A stretch of 64,000 nt of DNA. Origin: Teratosphaeria epicoccoides (taxonomy: Eukaryota > Ascomycota > Dothideomycetes > Mycosphaerellales > Teratosphaeriaceae). The translations under genes were made by a program, and so were the position numbers. Under the pieces are notes generated by a model. It had not been told where the DNA came from and did not search any database. It was given only the letters and a program-made list of their open reading frames with translations. The number at the start of each line of letters is the position of its first letter. Positions within the stretch are counted from its first letter, which is position 1. Of this stretch, positions 10,600 to 20,963 are shown piece after piece. Location: the NCBI GenBank assembly GCA_021401465.1, contig JADDMT010000036.1:62001-126000 (forward strand), read 5' to 3'.

Positions 10600-13169
10600 C
10601 CAAGACGAGGAGCGCAGTGGACGGTGAAGGAGGTGTCGTCGATTGCCGCAGCTTGCTGGAAAACATGCACTGCGCGCACAGAAGCTCGTCGACGGCCGGC
10701 CTCACGGGAGGTCTATAAGGTTGGCGGAGTGCGGCGGGTGGGTAGCGATGTGGCGCTGGGGGATGCGGACACCGAATGAGGGGCGGTAGGACTGAGGAAG
10801 TATATGTGACGAGAGGCAGCAACGGACGCATGTGTGAGTGCAACAGAGCGGGAGCAGGTGTCGCATGAGTCTGCGGCAGGCGGAATATGAGGGAAGACGA
10901 ATCTGCCCAATGCGGGTTCGTCGCTGGCACGACAGCGCGGTCTGCCCGGCATGGTGCGCTTGCAATTGTTTGGCTTCCGAGCAGAGAGTTGTACGGCCCC
11001 TGATGATGGAGCGGTGCCCATTGGTACGGAGGGGGTTTTGGATGCCGTGGAAGAAGACACCGGTCCCGGCACATCAAGTGACTGATGTCAAGTCGATCTT
11101 GTCGCCAGTCGCCAGCGTTTGCGCTAGACGGGGATGCTTCGTTGGCTTCCCAAACTTCGGAACGTGGTCAAGACGTTCCTGGCCAGTCGCGGCAGATGGA
11201 GCTCAAATGCCGGGCGAGCTAGCTGTGAACTCGGTCCACGCCCCGACATGACGGACTGGCCAGGAGCGGGGTGGCGGATGACTCATGAGCCTCCGCGTCG
11301 CTCTCCCACCGAGTCCCACAAGGCTGGTCGACATGCACGTCGGCCTCTGCGCGCCAGCGGGCCTCCTCCCGAGCACGGCAGCGGCGGTCAGGACTCGAGA
11401 GCATCCGGCGGCCCACGGCCCACGGCACCGCGCCCCCGTCGGACGTGGTGCTGCTCCCGGGCGGCGCGTGGAAGGGCGATCGAGTCAGACACACTATTGC
11501 CTGCCGTATTGGAGTTTCACGAGCACAGGCGAGCATAAAAGGCGGTGTATGGAAAGCTTCTCCTGATCATTACACAGCAAAGCACGGCACAGTGATGGGA
11601 TCAAGGTTTCTTGCTCGAGATTTGGGGCGTTCGGGTCGCATGTCCGTCCGCCCATCGCGACTTGCCTGACTCCGCATTTCATGACGCCTCGTCGGTGGTA
11701 CCTGAGTGTCTGATCCCTGAGGCGATCTTGCACCGCTGTGACACGCGTGAGACGCGGCGACGTGCTGTCACTCGGCTCGTCTGCCTCCGTCGTGACTCGT
11801 CTGGCCACCACTGCGTGCGTGTCCGAGCGGTGAACAGCGACATGTTTGTCACACAGACGCCTGCATGTACCAAGTACGGGGCACCACGCGACACCACTGC
11901 ATCGACGGTGGGGCTAATGCACAGCGGCGGCTCTCGCTTTAGCGCTTTTCCAGAAGCTCGAAGCTCCCGGATCTGCTCTCTGACAGGGGAAGCATAGCGG
12001 TAGCGGGCACCAGAACCTTGGGACTCTGTCTGGGCCAGCAAATCAGATGCCGCCCCCCGTCTGTGCCTCCTTTCCGACGCTGTGGTCTGGCGATCGTGTT
12101 GGCAACTTGGCGGCATGCCCTGATGGCCGACAGCACCTGATGACCGGGTGAGCCAAGCGCCTAAGCGCCCGAATGAAGCCTTCCATTATATTGTCACACG
12201 ACCGAACAGCGATGCAATCCTTCAAATGTGTCGCAGACTCGCACCGGGACCTGCTTGCAGACCCCCCGGCACTCATTATTGATTGCCGCCGCAGATCGAA
12301 ATGACGGCGGATTGCGCCGCGTCCCCAGGAGGCAGATCCGGGCACTTGGGGTTACAGTACGCCGTCAACGAATGTCAAAGCCGTTGCGCGGGCCAGACGT
12401 TCACGTTGGACGCGACCACTCCGTGCGGCTCGAGACGCCATTTACCAGCACCACCAGTACGTACTGGCTCCGGCCTTCACATGCGTGTGCCAACGTGCGC
12501 CTTGCTGTGCTGCCGTAGGCTGGCATGCAGCCGAGGCCGGGCATCTGGGCATGGTTGGTCCATTGATAAGCTATGTACAAGACTACACCGGGCGCTCGCT
12601 CGCTTACGCCTACATGGACGTGAGGGAGGCGCGGCGCCACGTTTACGATCCTTGCGTTTGCATCATGGACAGAGGCGACTCCAGCCGTCACACGAGCCAT
12701 CACCACACAACTTCATCCATAGGGACGGATGGCGACAGCTCATCAAACAAGCACCTGTCGCACGGCAGAGCCAGAAGGCCGTTCCTGTGCTGCCCTGCCC
12801 AAAGCGGTGTGCAATTTGGGGATTATTGGTTGGCGATGGATGTCTCACCATCTCTGGCTGCACGCGTCGATTCGCGAACGCTTACATGATTGTACGTGGA
12901 AAGACGAACCATGTCGCCCAGCCTGTCCGGTGCCCGCCGCGAAATTGGCGCTCGTGTACGTGAGATTTGTAGATGTTGAAGTACAACCCATCAACCTGGC
13001 GCGTCACGCGAGTGTTGACGACGGCGTCATTGTTGAGGTGCCGCGTGATACCGCGAACACGTCAGCGCAACTTCCGAATTCACTTCCCCCACACGGAGCG
13101 GAGGTACAGGTCGGAGGTTTTAGCTGGACACCTGGAATTCAGAGGACACCGGATCCGTTGCGCATCATA
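10600..13169. other. GC-rich gene-free stretch
   Basis: About 2.6 kb with several overlapping open frames on both strands, a by-product of GC-richness. None has membrane segments, motifs or balanced composition, and none chains into a family I recognise. The first bases should hold the MFS promoter. A lineage-specific non-coding transcript cannot be excluded. Confidence 0.45.
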
Positions 13170-14189
13170 ATGGCCTTTGTGAAGCAGAAGCTGTGCATCG
13201 AATTGTAGGTCAGCTCCGCATACCCCAGCAAGCATCAGTTGACCGCAGCTGCAGCGCCGCCTTGAAGATCGCATGCCCCCAGGGCGTTTACGTGGCGCCC
13301 AATCCAGACGAGCCTCTCACCTGGACCGGCGTTCTTTTTCCGCGCAAAGGTGAGCGACGTGTATGGGATAACACACATGGCGGCATCGACAGTCCGAATG
13401 GGCTGACCCGAAGCCCGAGAGATAGGCCCCTACGCAGGTGCGGTCCTGCGCTTCCACCTCCATTTCAGCCCATCCTACCCAACGCGCCCACCAATCATCA
13501 CCTTTCTTAGCGAAGTCTTCCATCCGCTGGTCACGCCGCTCACCACGTACACGCATACCGCGCGAGACGTTGTGGTGCAAACCGTGAGCTCTGCTGATGA
13601 GGAAAAGCTGCCTCCAGGCGGCTTCGCTCTGCAGCATGCATTCCCCGAGTGGCTTGGGGAGGCCGCGAACGCGCCCAAGAGTCGTGACGACCTTTCTGGG
13701 GAGCATGTGGCCGGGGTCAGAGGTGAGGTTCGCGTGCAGCCGCCGTCACACCATGTCACGAAGCAAACTGTCCACATCGTGGAGGTGCTACAGTATCTCC
13801 AAATCGCGTTTGCTTCTGAGGCTGTCATTGACTCGATCCCGCTCAATGTCGCTGCTAACAGTGGTGCCTGGCATGCATGGAGAGCATACCGCGCTAAGAC
13901 AGCAGGCGTCAAGCACACGGCGCCAGTCGAGCGCAACGCTGTTGGTGAGGGCGAGCATGCGATCGACAGTAGCGCTCCTCCACGGCAGCAGCCTGGCGGT
14001 GCTAGACGTCCTGGAGAATGGAATTGGCAAGGTGTCTGGGAAGATCGAGTGCGCAAAAGTATACTTGCAAGCAATTCCGAGGCTATGCTGTACGGTGCTG
14101 ATCGAAGTGACATTGTCAATTTCCGCAAGATTGATGCGCAAGAAGTGAAGCAGCACTTGCCGACAGAGATACCAGCCTCGTCTTTCTGA
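13170..14189 (+). CDS. E2-like protein without catalytic cysteine (UEV, AKTIP/FTS-like)
   Basis: A predicted 299-residue protein with a ubiquitin-conjugating (UBC) fold. Exons 13170-13204, 13249-13349 and 13426-14189 join in phase. The N-terminal helix reads MAFVKQKLCIEFCSAALK, then GVYVAPNPDEPLTWTGVLF and GPYAGAVLRFHLHFSPSYP, then TRPPIITFLSEVFHP, the normal UBC strand order. Where an active E2 has His-Pro-Asn and a cysteine a few residues later, this protein has FHPLVTPLTTYTHT with no cysteine, so it should not form a ubiquitin thioester. The C-terminal part carries LPPGGFALQHAFPEW and RRPGEWNWQGVWEDRVRKS, which I believe recur in fungal homologues. The animal relative AKTIP/FTS works in Hook-dynein and telomere complexes; a similar adaptor role here is inference. 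The ATG at 13170 is the only start that puts the helix in frame. Confidence 0.82.
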
Positions 14190-14376
14190 CCAGGGCGGGC
14201 ATTACCGAAGGCAAGGAAAGACGCAGTTGCAGGGTGACTGCACTGTGAGCTTCCTGCATCAACACTGGGCAGGATCGCACGCCACGACATGACCTCGGGG
14301 CTACAGATCGGCCTGACTGTACAGGAACATACATGTAGAGCGTGAAAGACGCACGAGACTGGCTGCTTGAGCACAA

Positions 14377-16527
14377 ATGGCCAACAAAGAAAATCAATCG
14401 CCTGCCACTGTTCGATACACCGAGCAGTGCACTCCACCTGGAAGCGCTTCAACTGCGTTGGGTCTCCGACCCTGGCAGAAAACGGCATTTGCATCGCCGC
14501 CGTTTCGAGCCATCTCTCCAAACAGCAAACCTTCATTGACTCAACAGCGCGACCACTCAGCATGTCGCCGACCCGATACGCCACTGAAGATTCGCAAAAC
14601 AAGGGAGAATCTCAGACAAGATGCTCTCTACACTGACATACCGCCTCCATGTCTGCATCTGGCAGATCACGGCGAATGGCAGGAGTCCAATCCCCGGCCG
14701 AACCGCCAAGAGGACCCATCGTCAGCCAAAAGTACAGAAGTCCATCTCACGCCTGTCGACAGCGAGGCATGCGCATCGTCTTTGCCCTCTCTGCCACCAT
14801 TCCATCCGGACGATTATCATTCGCTGATGGCAGTCAACCTGTCAGACTTGGCTCAGCCAGCCTTATCCACACCACCCAGAATGCGCCGGCACAGGTCAGT
14901 GAGCCGGCGAATGCTGTCTAAGGTCAGGCAAGGCATTGCCAGCCGAGGTAAAGCCACGCCTACCGTGCGACCAACCGAGAGTGAAACGAGCCTGATGCGT
15001 CGCATTTCTGGCCGGCGAAAGCAGAGTGTTGAAGTTGAGCGGCGAGCACAGAGCTTTGAGATTAGCCGAGATAGTGTGGCAACCGTCGTCGATGACAATG
15101 CCAAGCGATCTCTGGGTGAGCATCATCTTCAGCAATCCGTCTCGCAGACCACGATCTCGACTACTGAGGCGCTTGGCGATTTGTCGCCCGAACTCAATGT
15201 CTCCTCCGAGCACAATTCGAACAAGAATCTTGCAACAGCAGGAATACCATTGGTAACAGAGATTAAGGAAGATTTATCGCTTACTCCTCGGCCGCTCCAT
15301 AGCAGCCTAGCTGGCAGATCGATTTCTGCGATCAATGTATGCATACCTTTTATCAAACTGGAGGTAACGCTCGATCGCACCGCGGTGGACGCTGGGAGTG
15401 AACAGCAGGCTTGGACAGCGCTAGAGGCATCGGTAGACTATCGAGACTGCAGTATACGAGACGGCACAATGGAAGGGCTGGAGGACTCCAGGCGTCAGTT
15501 TGGAGCCATCACTAGTCTGCGTCTCTGCTTCAAGCCGGTCGGTGGCTGCTCTATCGTCGACATTCTTGGACAGAAGGGACTGAAAAACCTGACGGCGAAT
15601 CAGACATGTAGTCTCTTCATCAAGGTCCAAGTGCCGAAAGTGCAAGCAGCGTGCACAGCCGATGATGATCAGGCCTCGCTGTTCACCGAGCTGGAGTGCA
15701 TGGTCGGAACGCGGCAGACGGAACTTCTGCATCTTGAGGCTCGATATCGTCACTCATTGCTCCCATATGACAATGTTGTCGCAGTCAAGCACGTGGCAAC
15801 AGTCAAGAGACCGAAGCTGGAATCTCGATGGAGCATGACAAGTGTTACGGATGACCAACACTTGGCGGTGCAGTTACACACCAAATTGGCCATTCACATT
15901 GCGGACAATTACCCGCCTGCGCGAGCACTAAAGCTCATCGATAGTCATCTGGCTACTGAACTGGCGTGCGAGCAGCCCGTGAGGCAGATCCGTGCGACCG
16001 TCGCTGCAGACTTGGAAAGACAGTTGCAGCACGAAGCCATGACCATCCCCGGAGACAAACCGTCGGTAGTCATTACTGATATTGACATCGCTTCGAGTCT
16101 TGCCTCCCGCCCAGCGACTTTGGAGCATGCCACGACCGCACCGTGCACGCCGCTTGAGTCCGAATCTACCAATGTTGCGACTCCGCTCCTCTCGGCACCG
16201 TCCGTGGTCCCCGCTTACGAGAAGGCTCGCTCGTTGTCAATGAACATGCTGACAGTTCAGGATCAGAACGTGGCCGACTCTTCGCAAGAGCCTGGTGACG
16301 CTGCCCGAAAGATCTGGCGTCATATTCGGAAGTCGTCACTTACGGCTAAGCAGCTTGCTGAAATTGCACCCGAGCAGCTGCAGAAGCTGGAGATGAGTGA
16401 TCAGGCGCTGATGGATCTACGGCGAAGAGCATTGGCGAACAAGAGGAGTGTGGGTGCCGAGACGCTGAAGGCCTGGCAGTGGGACGAGAAGGCTCTCAAG
16501 CAGAGAGGTGAGATGCCCTGGATGTAG
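14377..16527 (+). CDS. Uncharacterised 716-residue protein
   Basis: A single uninterrupted frame of 716 codons starting at an ATG just 187 bases after the UEV gene. I do not recognise the family. The first 300 residues are Ser/Pro/Arg-rich and look disordered, with a basic patch RRHRSVSRRMLSKVRQG suggestive of nuclear or phospho-regulated localisation. The middle part, from about residue 320 to 540, has regular hydrophobic spacing and looks folded (for example CIPFIKLEVTLDRTAVD and SLFIKVQVPKVQ). The C-terminal 80 residues are helical and charged, ending EKALKQRGEMPWM. Length, ATG context and amino-acid balance support a real gene. No function is proposed. Confidence 0.8.
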   Translation: MANKENQSPATVRYTEQCTPPGSASTALGLRPWQKTAFASPPFRAISPNSKPSLTQQRDHSACRRPDTPLKIRKTRENLRQDALYTDIPPPCLHLADHGEWQESNPRPNRQEDPSSAKSTEVHLTPVDSEACASSLPSLPPFHPDDYHSLMAVNLSDLAQPALSTPPRMRRHRSVSRRMLSKVRQGIASRGKATPTVRPTESETSLMRRISGRRKQSVEVERRAQSFEISRDSVATVVDDNAKRSLGEHHLQQSVSQTTISTTEALGDLSPELNVSSEHNSNKNLATAGIPLVTEIKEDLSLTPRPLHSSLAGRSISAINVCIPFIKLEVTLDRTAVDAGSEQQAWTALEASVDYRDCSIRDGTMEGLEDSRRQFGAITSLRLCFKPVGGCSIVDILGQKGLKNLTANQTCSLFIKVQVPKVQAACTADDDQASLFTELECMVGTRQTELLHLEARYRHSLLPYDNVVAVKHVATVKRPKLESRWSMTSVTDDQHLAVQLHTKLAIHIADNYPPARALKLIDSHLATELACEQPVRQIRATVAADLERQLQHEAMTIPGDKPSVVITDIDIASSLASRPATLEHATTAPCTPLESESTNVATPLLSAPSVVPAYEKARSLSMNMLTVQDQNVADSSQEPGDAARKIWRHIRKSSLTAKQLAEIAPEQLQKLEMSDQALMDLRRRALANKRSVGAETLKAWQWDEKALKQRGEMPWM

Positions 16528-17430
16528 GTCTTCTGTGCGTTATGCATTTGACAGAGTACGACTTGGATACTGTCACGTTGTCTGGCTAGGAGCGAGATCT
16601 CACTGTGCAGCGCGTCACTGTTGCATGTGCAGGCTATGCCCTCAGGAGACTATCATAGGGAGATTATGTGGCACAATGAATTCCTAATCAATCTGACCAT
16701 GACGGCCCGGCAAGCGCCTCGTCCCATAGCCTGGGACAGACCCACATACAACAGCCGCCGTACGCAGTCCCACAAAACTGCCGCGCAGCCAGGCACAACG
16801 GCGAGGATCATTGTGACCCCTGCCACAAATCCGACCGCGCTGCGGCTGTGCGCTTCCACTGCCGTGCAAGGATGTATACATCGCGTCCCCAATTGCCGAT
16901 CGCGCGGATGCGAGTCTTTACTGCGTGACAAGCGTGAGCGAGGCGACCGGGCCCCTGGATCGTCGAAATCCTGGTCGGTGCGCTGCACGAGCAGGTCCCA
17001 GAGGCAGGTAGCCGTCCTCGCTTCTTCCTACGCTTGGATTCGCAGATCACACGGTTCTGGCGGTGAGGTTGTCGGACCGTGGAACTAATACCGCGTTGAC
17101 ACAGATGCAATAATGGTGACACAAGCGACCGTTGGGCCCACCGTCGGAGGCACGAGGGTGGGCCGCAACCCTTGTCGTACAGGAGGGCGTCGGTGGGTAT
17201 GTAATTGTTGCTTTTCGTGTTACAGTTGTCGAAGCTCGTGACTGTGCCGATCATCGCGACTCATCATCACAAGGATTTGCGCATATTGGTCGGGCCGATA
17301 CATGCAATGTGCCAGACGTTGGCCCAAGGCAATGAAATGCCTCGACAGCACACCGCTGTTCTGATACAACCATGATGGACGGATGGAGGTCGTTCCGAAG
17401 AGACCTTGCGACGCAATCCGTGACCTGTGA
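16528..17430. other. Convergent intergenic region
   Basis: About 900 bases between the stop of the 716-residue gene and the stop of the seryl-tRNA synthetase gene. Open frames are short and unlike proteins on either strand. I see no repeat or RNA gene. Confidence 0.5.
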
Positions 17431-18933
17431 TCACGCACACCATCGCCCTCTCCTCCCAATGACTCCCGTCTCGCCAGGCATCCACCGCCTCAAGCACGCC
17501 GGCACCACGACTGCTTTCCTCTCTTCATTCCATCCATTCTCCAGAATCGCAGCCAGGATTCGCGGAATTGCCATCGCAGTCCCATTGACTGTATGCGCAA
17601 ATGCGTTCTTGCCGTCCGAACTCTTGACCTTCGTGTTTAGTCTCCTGGCTTGATAGTCGGTGCAGATACTCGCGCTCGTGACCTCGCCATAGCCATCGTG
17701 TATTGCAACACGAGATGGAAAGAAGGCTTCAATATCGATCTTGCGCGTTGCAGAGGCTCCCAGATCGTTGGTTGGCATTTCTAGTATTCTAGCGTGAAGG
17801 CCGAGTGAAGACAGAATCTCGCGCTGGATATCTACCATCTCTTCGAAAAGCTCCTCGGCTTGGCTCGCCGCTTCATCAGCACCAAATCGATCGCCACTGT
17901 CAGCGTCGCCAGGTGGCTTGGCCCAGCCGAACATCTCGACCTTTGTGAACTCGTGGACGCGATACAAACCTTTTGTGTCCACGCCCCTTGCTCCGGCCTC
18001 TGCCCGATAACACCTTGAGGGGCCTATAACCTTCAAAGGCAGATCATGCTCCGGAATGACATTGTCTGCCTGACTCCCGGCAAAGGGTATCTCAGCGGTG
18101 CCAGCAAGCACCAAGCTTCCTCTGGCCTCATCCACCTCAGCTGACCCGATGTTGTATATTTGTGTCTCTCCATGTTGATCTCTCGGCATGAATCCGCAAG
18201 CACTCGCGATATGACTGTAGACCAGTGAGGGAGGAGTCATGACCTGCCAGCCACGCTTCAAAGCGATTGATAGAGCAAATTGGATCAGTGCTTGCTCGAG
18301 CAGTGCAGCCTCATTCTTCAGGAAATACCAGCCCCAGCCGGTAGTTGTAGCACCAGCCTCGAAGTCCAGCAGATTCAACTCCCTACCAATTTCCACATGA
18401 CTCTTGCCCTCGTCTTTCTTTGGCGGCTCTTGCCCGCCAATATATCCTAGTATGTCTGGACAGTCACCTACCGGGGTCTGCAGGCCACTGAGGTTCGGCA
18501 GCTCCAAAGCCAGTCTCTCCATCTGTTCATACGCCGCCGTCTCTGCTCGCTCATACTCGGACAACTTCGACTTCAGCGTCGTGGCCTCTGCGATCAGGGC
18601 ACTTGTATTCTCATCTCCGCACGCAGCCAAATTCTTCATGTCTTTTCCAATGGCATTTTTGCGCCGCCGCAGCTCTGCGCTCTGTTTTTGCCTCGCGACG
18701 AGCTGCTCATGCAACTCCAGAATGCGCCAGCCATTGCGGGCGTGTGGTCCGTAATTCCTATCAATGCAGTTCTGCTCGTAGAGGCCTGGATTCTGTCGGA
18801 TGTGCTTCAGGTGCAGTGTTGGCTTTGGCGCAAACTTTGGACGGCTGTGGGAGCATGTTGACAAAGCTTGACGATACCAAGCGCTTCGTATCCGGGCGCG
18901 CAAGACGGCGTGGCACTTGGTACAGATGGACAT
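17431..18933 (-). CDS. DIA4: Seryl-tRNA synthetase, probably mitochondrial
   Basis: A class II aminoacyl-tRNA synthetase of 500 residues that charges tRNA-Ser. The N-terminal extension has positive charge and Ser/Cys typical of a mitochondrial presequence (RARIRSAWYRQALSTCSHSR). Then comes the long coiled-coil tRNA-binding arm, around residues 60-150, rich in Glu/Lys/Arg. Class II motif 2 is seen as CYRAEAGARGVDTKGLYRVH, and motif 3 as NGTAMAIPRILAAILEN. EMFGWAKP and DLGASATRKIDIEAFFPSR are also family-specific. Length and the organelle-like N-terminus fit the Dia4 branch rather than cytosolic Ses1. The start at 18933 is the first ATG; the frame stays open further upstream but without an ATG. 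The gene is intronless. Confidence 0.93.
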   Translation of the reverse strand: MSICTKCHAVLRARIRSAWYRQALSTCSHSRPKFAPKPTLHLKHIRQNPGLYEQNCIDRNYGPHARNGWRILELHEQLVARQKQSAELRRRKNAIGKDMKNLAACGDENTSALIAEATTLKSKLSEYERAETAAYEQMERLALELPNLSGLQTPVGDCPDILGYIGGQEPPKKDEGKSHVEIGRELNLLDFEAGATTTGWGWYFLKNEAALLEQALIQFALSIALKRGWQVMTPPSLVYSHIASACGFMPRDQHGETQIYNIGSAEVDEARGSLVLAGTAEIPFAGSQADNVIPEHDLPLKVIGPSRCYRAEAGARGVDTKGLYRVHEFTKVEMFGWAKPPGDADSGDRFGADEAASQAEELFEEMVDIQREILSSLGLHARILEMPTNDLGASATRKIDIEAFFPSRVAIHDGYGEVTSASICTDYQARRLNTKVKSSDGKNAFAHTVNGTAMAIPRILAAILENGWNEERKAVVVPACLRRWMPGETGVIGRRGRWCA

Positions 18934-19884
18934 GGTATGCGATAGGATAAGACACGGATAATGAATTCGGCTGCGCACACGTACCAGTCGCCGAACGCAC
19001 GGACTCTGTCACGAGCAACGCGCGCCGTCACGAGACCACCTTCCTAAGATGGCTATTGCTAAATCCCTATCGCTGCTGCAGTCCCATGGTAGTCACGTAA
19101 GCCGTCAACAACGTTCACGTGGTACGGTATCGCTGTAAAGTGTACCCGGCACTTGCGTCGTTGATGCACACTGCAGACATTCCCGTCATCTCGGCGTCGA
19201 CTCCGAAATCGTGCAGAGACGATGCAAAGCAGACTAAGACGTTGATCGACAGTTTCAATCTGTATGTACGAGCGGTTGGCGCTGCCCAGACGGAAGCCTC
19301 CAAGACTCGTCTGCTCGGACTTTATCCCCGGTAGTCTGCATAAGGACGCACGTCGAGAACTCAGCCCTGCCTCAGGCGGCATACAGTCGCACGATCTTTC
19401 GTGCTCGGACAAGATGGCTATAGCTTGACCGCATTCTTGGCAGTATTGGTATGCTGTCTTTGACACAATCAACCGAGCCTCCGCTCCGTTGTTACGGGCA
19501 ATCGTCTTCGGCTAGCCTAAATCATGCTGTATGTTGGATGCCGGAAGCTTTGAGCAAAGTAAGCAGACAGCCGATGCGACGCAGTTTCGCTTCACTGTGA
19601 GAGAACATTGTGCCGCAAGTGCGAGCTTTCACGACCGCCGGGGAGTCTGCCTGAGTGTTCCGGTTGACCTGGAAATTGGTAGGATGCCAACATTTGAAAG
19701 CTCAATTTGGATGATAAGACGTGCAGTGGATTCAGATCGCTCAGATAAGGTACGGAGTAGTAGGTATGCACGGCGTTTCATGGACTGATACGGCGCGCGA
19801 GTCATGAGCGCCAAGCAAGAGGACCTCCGATCAAGAACATAACGAAACCATTACTTGCTCACATACTTACACGTCCTATAAACC
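18934..19884. other. Divergent promoter region
   Basis: About 950 bases between the starts of the seryl-tRNA synthetase gene (-) and the Hub1-domain gene (+). It must carry both promoters. No coding frame or repeat is convincing. Confidence 0.5.
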
Positions 19885-20646
19885 ATGTCAGATCCGCGCG
19901 CACGATCAGCGTCGCCGGTTCGTGGTGAGATCAGATCAAAAAAGCAGAAAACTGGCGGCTTCAAGTGGAAGGAGAAGAAGTCGAAGACTTCGGACGATGA
20001 GCGAAACTTGGGGACGTTAGAGCGAGGCTACAGAGATCGATCGCCCCGTCTCGGCAGCCGACGCGACAGGGAGGAAGAGGAAGCAGATAGGCAGAGGCGG
20101 GATGAAGAGGAGCAGACCCGACGGCGCGAAGAGAAGCGAGCAAGGAAGCAGGCTGACAGGGACGGAGATGCTGAGTCTCAGCGAGCAGAAGATGCTCCGC
20201 CAACCGAGCCTACAGAGAGCGCGGAAGGAGCAGCTCCGACAGTAGAAAAGGCGCGCGACGATATTGCTTCCAAATTCGGCTCCTGGAAGCCCAAGCCTGC
20301 ACCTCAACGAGATGACCTGGCGGACAAATTCGGCTCCCAGGCACCCAAGTCCGACAACCTGAAGAAAGAGAAGAAGAAGAAAGCTGCCGCTGCACCCGTC
20401 TCAAACCAGCCGATGATCGTGGTGAACGTGAACGACCGTCTCGGCACGAAGGCTGGGATACCGTGCTTCGCAAGCGACAGTGTGAAAGGCTTCAAGGCAT
20501 TAGTCGCTATGCAGATTGGACGGCAACCGCACGAAATCATGATCAAGCGACAAGGTGAACGGCCGTTCAAGGATCAGTTGACGCTGGAGGATTATGGGGT
20601 CAGTAACGGGGTGCAGCTCGACTTGGAGTTAGACACTGGGGATTGA
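19885..20646 (+). CDS. HUB1: Hub1/UBL5-type ubiquitin-like domain on a long charged N-terminus
   Basis: A 253-residue intronless protein. Residues 1-175 are extremely polar, Arg/Glu/Lys/Asp-rich, with repeats such as DDIASKFGSWKPK and DDLADKFGSQAPK, like splicing-factor tails. Residues 176-253 are a ubiquitin-like fold of the Hub1/UBL5 family: MIVVNVNDRLGTKAGIPC, DSVKGFKALVAMQIGRQP and PFKDQLTLEDYGVSNGVQL. Hub1 is a 73-residue splicing modifier that binds Snu66 HIND elements and normally ends in two tyrosines. Here the domain ends LDLELDTGD, without the tyrosine pair. A nuclear spliceosome role follows from the family; the fused tail fits that. The ATG at 19885 is the first in frame. Confidence 0.85.
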   Translation: MSDPRARSASPVRGEIRSKKQKTGGFKWKEKKSKTSDDERNLGTLERGYRDRSPRLGSRRDREEEEADRQRRDEEEQTRRREEKRARKQADRDGDAESQRAEDAPPTEPTESAEGAAPTVEKARDDIASKFGSWKPKPAPQRDDLADKFGSQAPKSDNLKKEKKKKAAAAPVSNQPMIVVNVNDRLGTKAGIPCFASDSVKGFKALVAMQIGRQPHEIMIKRQGERPFKDQLTLEDYGVSNGVQLDLELDTGD

Positions 20647-20963
20647 GAGGAGATATGAAAAGCCATGACCTGAAATCTTTTGCATTTGCAAAACGTTGGC
20701 CTCGTGCACAGTAGCCTCCTTGAAGCACTGGCCGATCGATGCTATGCTTGCGAATTTGTGCGCTTCGAGAGCATTAAACTTGAGCGATGCGCAGTGCTCA
20801 AGTCACCCTCTGGCCCTCGCCCGTGTGCCTCAGGTCCACCTTCCGGTCAAGTCGCGCCTCCACGCGATCTGAGTCATACCCTGTGCGGCTACTATGGCCT
20901 TGCGCGCCCATATCCTGTTGGTTTCCAGTGCTCCAAGAGAACGCTCGCACGGCGCCCTACTAT
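20647..20963. other. Convergent intergenic region
   Basis: About 320 bases between the stops of the Hub1-domain gene and the next gene on the minus strand. Nothing recognisable beyond presumed 3' UTRs. Confidence 0.5.

Noticed and set aside
10571..11077. Minus-strand open frame of 168 codons upstream of the MFS gene
   Set aside because: Pro/His/Leu-biased, no family resemblance, and overlaps the likely MFS promoter.
12283..12963. Plus-strand open frame of 226 codons
   Set aside because: Arg/His/Cys-rich text without hydrophobic core or motifs, in GC-rich DNA where stops are rare; overlaps other equally long frames.
13475..14602. Long minus-strand open frame of 375 codons
   Set aside because: It lies opposite the UEV gene and the start of the 716-residue gene; its Cys/Ser/Arg-rich composition is that of an antisense frame, while the plus strand shows a clear UBC fold.
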